The notes under the pieces were generated by a model that made no database searches, had not been told where the DNA came from, and saw only the letters and a list, made by a program, of their open reading frames with translations. From positions 1 through 20,086 of the forward strand of contig DAHZZC010000724.1 of NCBI GenBank assembly GCA_027435495.1: a stretch of DNA of 20,086 nt, given 5' to 3'. This document shows, piece by piece, positions 14,672 through 20,086 of the stretch; within the stretch, counting starts at the first letter, position 1; each line of letters begins with the position of its first letter. This DNA comes from Planctomycetales bacterium. Its GTDB lineage: Bacteria; Planctomycetota; Planctomycetia; Isosphaerales; Isosphaeraceae. The position numbers and the translations under genes were made by a program.

Positions 14672-14959
14672 TCACGAGGCGGCGCTCGCCTCCATCGTGG
14701 CGGGCCTTCCCGCAAAGCGTGGCTCGATCCCCTCCGGCAGGCCGAGCTCCTGCTGGACCAGGTCGAAGCAGAGCATCAGCTCGTCGAGGCGGTCGGCAAC
14801 GGTCCCGAGCGGGGAGCCGTCCGAGAGAGTTCCGTCGCTGGTGGCCAGTTCAGCCGGGACCAGATCGCCGATCGCCGTCAGAAGTTCCTGCGCCTGCCGG
14901 TACAGCTCGCGCGCCAGGAACTCCACCTCGCGCCGCCGCCTCATCGTCGTCTCGGTCAT
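14672..14959 (-). CDS. Hypothetical 95-aa soluble protein
   Basis: I do not recognise this gene. It encodes a 95-aa protein with a basic start (MTETTMRRRREVEFLAREL) that reads as a long charged helix (residues 5-32). A Ser/Gly/Asp-rich turn follows (40-53), then a second helix with DRLDELMLCFDLVQQELGLPEG (about 56-77). It has no signal peptide or membrane segment. The start is well supported: ATG at 14959 with GGAGG eight bases upstream. It lies 255 bases downstream of treY on the same strand but is probably a separate unit. Two helices with conserved-looking Leu spacing suggest a helical hairpin, perhaps oligomeric; that is inference. Confidence 0.65.
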   Translation of the reverse strand: MTETTMRRRREVEFLARELYRQAQELLTAIGDLVPAELATSDGTLSDGSPLGTVADRLDELMLCFDLVQQELGLPEGIEPRFAGRPATMEASAAS

Positions 14960-15214
14960 CGGTACGGCCTCCGCTCGTCAACGCTACGCATCGCCCTGGG
15001 TCTTGCAAGGCTCCTACCAACACAATGCCTCGCTTTTGCCTGTTTTTAAAAAACCTCCTGCGCCCGGGCCGACAGCGATCGACGCAACATCTATCGCGGA
15101 ATCAGGATAGAGCGATATGTCTGCCGCTATTTTTTTGGGAATGCGGGAAGCGGTCGCGTGGGTCCTGGAGTGGCCTGGGGCCATTGTGGCGATTGCGGTG
15201 GATAGTGGTCGCGG

Positions 15215-18200
15215 TCAGTTGGACGGCTCGGCAATCAGGAGCGCGATGGGGAAGTGGGCGAAGAGGACGGCCGCGGCGATCGACGGTCGGCCGTCGGACG
15301 GGTCGGCGACGAGGATTTCGCCGGTGAAGAGGTTTTGCCACCGGATCGACGGGTCGAGGCCTTCCTGGAGGACGAGCCGAGTCTCGGCCCAGGCCCCTGC
15401 GCCGGTCGGCGGTCGGTCGGGATCGGGGACCAGTCCGGCGATCAGGCGAGGAACGGCGACGACGGCCGCCGTTTTCTCCAATCTCCGAGCGAAGGCGAAG
15501 AGATGCGCCGCGCTCGGTCCGTCGGCCGATAGGGGGAAGTATTCGCCCTCGGCGAAGAGACCCGGGTGCTCGCGGCGGCAGACCAGCGCCCGGTGGGTCG
15601 CGTAGAGCTTGATCCGTCCGTCCTCCTTTGTGGCGAGCAGTTCGCTGGCCAGGCCGCGGAGGTCGCCGCCAGAGGCGTCGATCGACGATCGAAGGTCGGC
15701 CAGCATTCGCGCCCGGAGTTCGTAGTCCACTGGCCGGCGGTTGTCGGGGTCGACCAGGCTGAAGTCCCAAAGCTCGGTCCCCTGGTAGGTGTCGGGGACG
15801 CCGGGCGAGGCGAGCTTCAGGAGCGTCTGGGCGAGTGAATTGTAAAGGCCGTAGGCCGAGATCCGTTGCTGGAATGCACGGAAGTCATTGAGGAACGGCG
15901 AATTGGCCGACGGGTCGAGGATCCTTCCGATGAAGTCAACGACGGCCTCGTCGTACTCCGCGTTGGGGTTGATCCAGCTTGAGTGAACCTTGGCCTCATG
16001 GAGCGCCTTGAGCATGTAATCCTGAATCCGTTTGACGAAGGCGGCGTGGTCGTCGGGGCCGCCCTCGTGGAGCGGCCAGGCGCCGATGAGGGTCTGGTAG
16101 AGGAGATACTCCTCGTTGGCGTCAGGGATCGGCTGGTCGTCGTCCGACTTGGTCCCGCGGAGCGGTTCGTTGATCCGGCTCCATCGCTCGACGGCGGCCC
16201 ACCAGTCATCGGCGATCTCGGAGAGGACATTGATCCGGGCGCGGACGTCCTCGCTTCGTTTGGTGTCGTGGGTCGACAGTGGCGAGAGGGCGCGTGGCCA
16301 TCGAGTTTGCCGGGTCTGGTTGTAGTCGTGGATGGCCTCTGGCCGGGTGCCGAACCGGCCCGGCTCGCCACCGACCTCGTTGATGGATATCAAGCGGTTA
16401 TATATATAAAAAGCGGTATCCTCGACGCCCTTGGCGGTTACTGGAGCCGTCACCTGCTGAAATTTTCCGGCGAACCGGCGTTGCTCGGCGCGGTCCTCGT
16501 CGGTGAACGAGTCGGGCGACTCAAGCAGGAGCATCCCACGGATGAACCGGAAGACGCGGCGGCTCAGCAGCGGGTTCCGCGCCGTTGCCCGGCGGACGGC
16601 AATTTCGATGTAGCGGCGGTCGGGCTCGTGGACGCCGTCGTCAGCGATGTACGACCGATAGACAGGGAACGCCGCGATCACGGCGCCGAGGGCCTGGCGG
16701 AGCGTATTAAAGGTGAAGTCGCGTGAGCGACGGGTTTTCTGGGCCAGGCGGTCGAGCTGATTGGTGAGCATGTGCAGCTCGCTCGAAAGCGAGACGAGCA
16801 TGATCAGCGCTTTCTTGCGGTAGACGAGGTCGGAGAACCGGACGTCGTCCTGGACGTGGTCGTTGTACCGTCGGGTGAACTCGCGCGCTGCGTCGGGGTC
16901 CACGAACAGACCGTTGACCTGGTTAAGGAAGTCGTAGCCGCTAGTGCCGTCGACCGGCCACGAATCGACCAGTTCCTCATCGGCGCCGAGGATTTTTTCG
17001 GCGACGACGTAGAGCGGGCGACCGACTGGGCCGCCGGGGCGGTCGAGTATCCTGGCAATCTGCTCGCGGACGACCGGCTCCAGCTCCGACCATTCGGTCG
17101 CTCCGTCGCCTGGGTCCTCATCGAAGGCGTGTCGGGCCAGGGCGATCGCGTGGTGCTCCTGGAGGCGTCGGAAGTATTGCGCCGGGTCGTAGAGACCATC
17201 GGGGTGGTCGATCCGAAGGCCGTCCACTTTTCCCTCGGCGACCAGCCGGAGGACCAGCCGGTGTGCTGCTTCGAAGACGTCCTCGCGTTCCATGCTGAGG
17301 GCGGCCAGGTCGTTGATGTCGAAGAAGCGTCGGTAATTGATCTCGTCGGGGGCGACGCGCCAGTAGGCCAGGCGGTAGCACTGCCGTTCGAGCAGGGCAT
17401 CCAGGAGATCGAAGCTCCTTGAGTCGCCCTGCTGGCCGTTGAACGCCTCGACGTTCTCGGCGATGAACCGGCTCACCACCTCGTTCTCGGAGGCGAGCGT
17501 GCTGAGCCGCCGCTTGACGACTTCCTTCTCGCGCTGGCGCTCGACCATTCGCTCGGGCTCGGTGTCGTTATGCTCGGGCAGGTTGCGGATGCCTGTCAGG
17601 ATGCTCTGATACTCGAGCAGCGCCGGATCCTCAGGGCCAAGCGAGCGCTCCAGCTCGTCGAGGCGATGCGAGAGGATGTTGGTATAGCTCCGCGGGGCGA
17701 CGGGGAACCGTCGGTCGTAATACGCGATGGCGAAGGCACCGTCGGCGAAGGTCAGCTTGAGCTGGCCGGCCTCCAGGACGTCGCCATATGGCTCACCGAG
17801 GACGGAGAGCAATATTTTGTCCTGAAGCTCGGGCCGAGGCGACGACCGCCAGGCGATGTCGAAGTAGGCGCCGTACCGCGAGGCGGGGCCGTTCTCCAGG
17901 ACATCGTTCCACCAGGCATTTTCGTTGGTGCCGACTCCCATGTGGTTGGGGACGGTGTCGAGGATTTGCCCCATCCCGGCCTCACGGAGTGCAGCGCACC
18001 AGGCTTCGAATGCGTCGTCGGTGCCGATCTCGGGGTTGAGGCAGCCGTGGTCGACGATATCATAGCCGTGAGTGCTGCCGGGCCGGGCCTTGAGGTACGG
18101 CGAGGCGTAGGCGTGGGTGATCCCCAGGTCGCGCAGGTAGGGCGTGATCGCCCTCGCGTCCTCGAAGGTGAATCCGGCGTGGAGCTGGAGGCGGTAGGTC

Positions 18201-18277
18201 GACTCGGGCCGACGGGCCCGCCCGGCCATCTCGGCGGCCCGTATCAGGAGCGCCTCGGCCATCGCGTTCGGGACCAT
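15215..18277 (-). CDS. treY: Maltooligosyl trehalose synthase (TreY)
   Basis: This 1020-aa cytoplasmic GH13 enzyme turns the reducing-end glucose linkage of maltooligosaccharides from alpha-1,4 to alpha-1,1, making maltooligosyl trehalose. The N-terminus has the TreY signature STYRLQLHAGFTFEDA and YLRDLGITHAYASPYL, then LDTVPNHMG. The three catalytic acids are visible: nucleophile Asp357 in DGLRIDHPDGL, acid/base Glu427 in YVVAEKIL, and Asp671 in LSTHDTKRSED. KGVEDTAFY and PGVPDTYQGTELWDFSLVDPDNRRPVD are further family marks. It is somewhat longer than many homologues. The start at ATG 18277 has GAGAGG close upstream; a GTG at 18307 is an alternative without such a site. It lies downstream of glgX/treX, whose debranched chains it would use. 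treZ, which releases trehalose, is not in the window. Confidence 0.96.
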   Translation of the reverse strand: MVPNAMAEALLIRAAEMAGRARRPESTYRLQLHAGFTFEDARAITPYLRDLGITHAYASPYLKARPGSTHGYDIVDHGCLNPEIGTDDAFEAWCAALREAGMGQILDTVPNHMGVGTNENAWWNDVLENGPASRYGAYFDIAWRSSPRPELQDKILLSVLGEPYGDVLEAGQLKLTFADGAFAIAYYDRRFPVAPRSYTNILSHRLDELERSLGPEDPALLEYQSILTGIRNLPEHNDTEPERMVERQREKEVVKRRLSTLASENEVVSRFIAENVEAFNGQQGDSRSFDLLDALLERQCYRLAYWRVAPDEINYRRFFDINDLAALSMEREDVFEAAHRLVLRLVAEGKVDGLRIDHPDGLYDPAQYFRRLQEHHAIALARHAFDEDPGDGATEWSELEPVVREQIARILDRPGGPVGRPLYVVAEKILGADEELVDSWPVDGTSGYDFLNQVNGLFVDPDAAREFTRRYNDHVQDDVRFSDLVYRKKALIMLVSLSSELHMLTNQLDRLAQKTRRSRDFTFNTLRQALGAVIAAFPVYRSYIADDGVHEPDRRYIEIAVRRATARNPLLSRRVFRFIRGMLLLESPDSFTDEDRAEQRRFAGKFQQVTAPVTAKGVEDTAFYIYNRLISINEVGGEPGRFGTRPEAIHDYNQTRQTRWPRALSPLSTHDTKRSEDVRARINVLSEIADDWWAAVERWSRINEPLRGTKSDDDQPIPDANEEYLLYQTLIGAWPLHEGGPDDHAAFVKRIQDYMLKALHEAKVHSSWINPNAEYDEAVVDFIGRILDPSANSPFLNDFRAFQQRISAYGLYNSLAQTLLKLASPGVPDTYQGTELWDFSLVDPDNRRPVDYELRARMLADLRSSIDASGGDLRGLASELLATKEDGRIKLYATHRALVCRREHPGLFAEGEYFPLSADGPSAAHLFAFARRLEKTAAVVAVPRLIAGLVPDPDRPPTGAGAWAETRLVLQEGLDPSIRWQNLFTGEILVADPSDGRPSIAAAVLFAHFPIALLIAEPSN

Positions 18278-18315
18278 GCGATCCTCTCGGTTCGGTCGGA
18301 CAAGCACGGAATGAG

Positions 18316-18375
18316 GGGTCAGGGATCAGAGATTGGAAAGGCTATCATCCTCGTTTCTGATCCCTGGTCCCTGAC
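18316..18375. repeat. Second inverted-repeat element with 7-bp units
   Basis: The spacer between glgX/treX and treY carries GTCAGGGATCAGAGA on the left (18318-18332) and an inverted counterpart on the right (18354-18375), around a loop of about 20 bases. Read on one strand, the left arm is GTCAGGG-ATCAGAG and the right arm is GTCAGGG-ACCAGGG-ATCAGAA. The arms therefore differ by exactly one 7-bp unit. The folded RNA has a strong GC stem but no T-tract, so it is not a simple terminator. The plan resembles the element at 8804-8912, though the unit sequence is different. Confidence 0.55.
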
Positions 18376-18391
18376 AGTTGGCCGCAAATCC

Positions 18392-20086
18392 CTAGGAAGA
18401 ACGGGGCGCCCCGACGGCGCCGGTCCGGCGCTCCTCGAGGAGGGTCTTGACCTGCTCGGCGGTCGCTGTGTGGCCGATTTCCTGCGGCGGGCGGGCGGCC
18501 AGAACGACGAACGAGCGGTCCTGGAGCGGGTACTCGCGGTCTCCCTCGAAATAGATTACCTCCTCGGTGGGATCGGCCGTATCGATGATGCGATCCCAGA
18601 CGTAGTCGTTGCGCGGGACTGGGAGCCGGAACGGGATCGGCTCCCAGTGGCCGTTGAGCAGGATTAAAAGCGTCTCGCCGGTGATCGGCTCGCCCCGCTC
18701 ATTCTCGTCGTTGATCAGGTCTCCCGCCAGCCGGACGCCCAGGCATTTCACGAACCCGGCGTTCCAGTCTTCGTCGGACATCTCCTGGCCCGACGGGCCG
18801 AGGAACGAGATATCCTTGATCTCCGAGCCCCGGATCGCGCGGCCCAGGAAGAACTTCCGGCGGTGGAGCACGGGCTGGGTCCTCCGGAGGAAGATCAGCT
18901 TCCGGGTGAACTCCAGGAAGGCCTTCTGTCGGTCGTCGAGTTCCCAGTTGATCCAGGTCAGCTCGTTGTTCTGGCAGTAGGCGTTGTTGTTGCCGTCCTG
19001 GCCGTGCCCGATCTCGTCGCCGCCGAGCATCATTGGGACCCCGACGGAGAGCATCAGGGTCGACATCAGGTTGCGCCGCTGGCGGTCGCGCAGGTCGAGG
19101 ATCTTCGGGTCGTCGGTCGGGCCCTCGGCGCCGCAGTTCCAGCTATTGTTGTCGTTGGCGCCGTCGTTGTTGTCCTCGCCGTTGGCCTCGTTGTGTTTCT
19201 CGTTGTAGCTGACGAGGTCCTGGAGCGTGAAGCCGTCGTGGCAGGTGATGAAATTGATGCTCGCGTACGGCTTCCGGCCGTCGTCCTGGTAGAGGTCGCT
19301 ACTGCCGGTCAGCCGGGTGGCGAGCTCGGATGCGGTGCTGCCGTCGCCTTTCCAGAACCGGCGGACGCAATCGCGATACTTGCCGTTCCATTCGGTCCAG
19401 AGGACGGGGAAATTGCCGACCTGATAGCCGCCGGGGCCGACGTCCCAGGGCTCGGCAATCAGCTTGACCTGCGAGAGGATCGGGTCCTGGTGGATAATGT
19501 CGAAGAAGGCGCCCAGGCGGTTGACCTCGAAGAGCTCGCGGGCCAGTGTGCTCGCCAGGTCGAAGCGGAAGCCGTCGACGTGCATCTCGGTGACCCAGTA
19601 TCGCAGGCTGTCCATGACGAGCTGCAAGACAAACGGCTGGGTCATGTTCAGGGTGTTGCCGGTCCCGGTGAAGTCCATGTAGTACCGGGGATCTTCCGCC
19701 AGTCGGTAATAGGCGGCATTGTCCACGCCGCGCATCGAGAGCGTGGGACCCATCTGGTTCCCCTCGGCGGTGTGGTTATAAACCACGTCGAGGATCACCT
19801 CCAGTCCAGCAGCGTGCATCGCTCGAACCATCATCTTGAACTGCTGGACGGCGTCTTGCTGGATGCCATTGCAGGAGTAGTACGACGCCGGGGCGAAATA
19901 GCCGAGGGTGTTGTATCCCCAGTAATTGTGCAAGTTCTTCTCGACCAGGTGGCGATCGTCGAGGAAATGGTGCACCGGGAGCAGCTCGACGGCCGTAACG
20001 CCCAGGTCGGTCAGGTGCTTGATCGCCGACTCCGAGGCCAGCCCGGCGTAGCTGCCGCGGAGGTTCTCGGGGATGAGCGGGTTGAG
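18392..20086 (-). CDS. glgX: Glycogen debranching enzyme GlgX/TreX (partial, 5' end outside window)
   Basis: The frame is open to the right edge, so only the last 564 residues are present and the true start lies beyond the window. The visible part opens with LNPLIPENLRGSYAGLAS, a hallmark of the GlgX/TreX family. Numbered from the edge, the catalytic residues are Asp176 in DGFRFDLAS, Glu212 in LIAEPWDVG and Asp284 in ITCHDGFTL. NNNAYCQNNELTWINWEL is another strong GlgX mark. The enzyme hydrolyses alpha-1,6 branches of glycogen, releasing linear maltooligosaccharides. With TreY next door, the pair fits the TreX-TreY-TreZ route from glycogen to trehalose. The gene ends 114 bases before treY on the same strand, with a heptad inverted repeat between them. 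glgX and treX are hard to tell apart by sequence. Confidence 0.95.
   Translation of the reverse strand, partial: LNPLIPENLRGSYAGLASESAIKHLTDLGVTAVELLPVHHFLDDRHLVEKNLHNYWGYNTLGYFAPASYYSCNGIQQDAVQQFKMMVRAMHAAGLEVILDVVYNHTAEGNQMGPTLSMRGVDNAAYYRLAEDPRYYMDFTGTGNTLNMTQPFVLQLVMDSLRYWVTEMHVDGFRFDLASTLARELFEVNRLGAFFDIIHQDPILSQVKLIAEPWDVGPGGYQVGNFPVLWTEWNGKYRDCVRRFWKGDGSTASELATRLTGSSDLYQDDGRKPYASINFITCHDGFTLQDLVSYNEKHNEANGEDNNDGANDNNSWNCGAEGPTDDPKILDLRDRQRRNLMSTLMLSVGVPMMLGGDEIGHGQDGNNNAYCQNNELTWINWELDDRQKAFLEFTRKLIFLRRTQPVLHRRKFFLGRAIRGSEIKDISFLGPSGQEMSDEDWNAGFVKCLGVRLAGDLINDENERGEPITGETLLILLNGHWEPIPFRLPVPRNDYVWDRIIDTADPTEEVIYFEGDREYPLQDRSFVVLAARPPQEIGHTATAEQVKTLLEERRTGAVGAPRSS

Noticed and set aside
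17570..18667. 365-codon plus-strand frame across treY and glgX
   Set aside because: It is antisense to two catalytically complete GH13 enzymes and crosses the spacer repeat.

Overview
The window is GC-rich and densely coded, with strong G/C preference at third codon positions. It looks like an environmental bacterium with many signalling genes. The mix of a glycogen-to-trehalose pair (glgX/treX-treY), long multi-PAS hybrid kinases, a C-terminally extended AI-2E-type permease and a helicase-C-like orphan protein suggests a planctomycete, perhaps Isosphaeraceae-like. That assignment is an inference; no rRNA or other marker gene is present.

Layout. (1) 225-1142, minus strand: a His/Ala-rich 77-aa protein, a GlsB/YeaQ-type small membrane protein, and a candidate small RNA or mini-ORF unit with its own promoter and a very strong hairpin plus T-tract terminator. 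(2) 1198-2394, plus strand: a radical SAM protein of the spore-photoproduct-lyase-like group with unusual cysteine spacing, read from a predicted promoter with a long leader. (3) 2381-4120, minus strand: a sigma-54-dependent response regulator and a possible small membrane ORF overlapping its stop codon. (4) 4131-11738, plus strand: a predicted sigma-54 promoter, then an AI-2E family permease fused to a B12-binding-like cytoplasmic module, a CHASE3-type histidine kinase, a single-domain response regulator, and a REC-PAS-PAS-PAS-kinase-REC hybrid. (5) 11823-14671, minus strand: an orphan protein with a helicase C-terminal-like domain, then a degraded stretch with coding-like segments in shifting frames. 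(6) 14672-20086, minus strand: a 95-aa unknown protein, treY, and the 3' part of glgX/treX, which runs off the right edge.

How the genes may work together. Region 3/4 reads as a signalling and transport module: the divergent sigma-54 activator sits next to a good -24/-12 promoter in front of the permease, and two sensor kinases and a stand-alone receiver follow. glgX/treX and treY form a debranching plus maltooligosyl-trehalose pathway for the compatible solute trehalose; treZ is not in view.

The most interesting non-coding structures are three. A ~338-bp IS200/IS605-like remnant appears to have inserted exactly at the start codon of the CHASE3 kinase, separating it from the permease. Two intergenic inverted-repeat elements (8804-8912 and 18316-18375) are built from degenerate 7-bp units, and the first contains the start codon of the hybrid kinase. 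No tRNA, rRNA or CRISPR array was seen.
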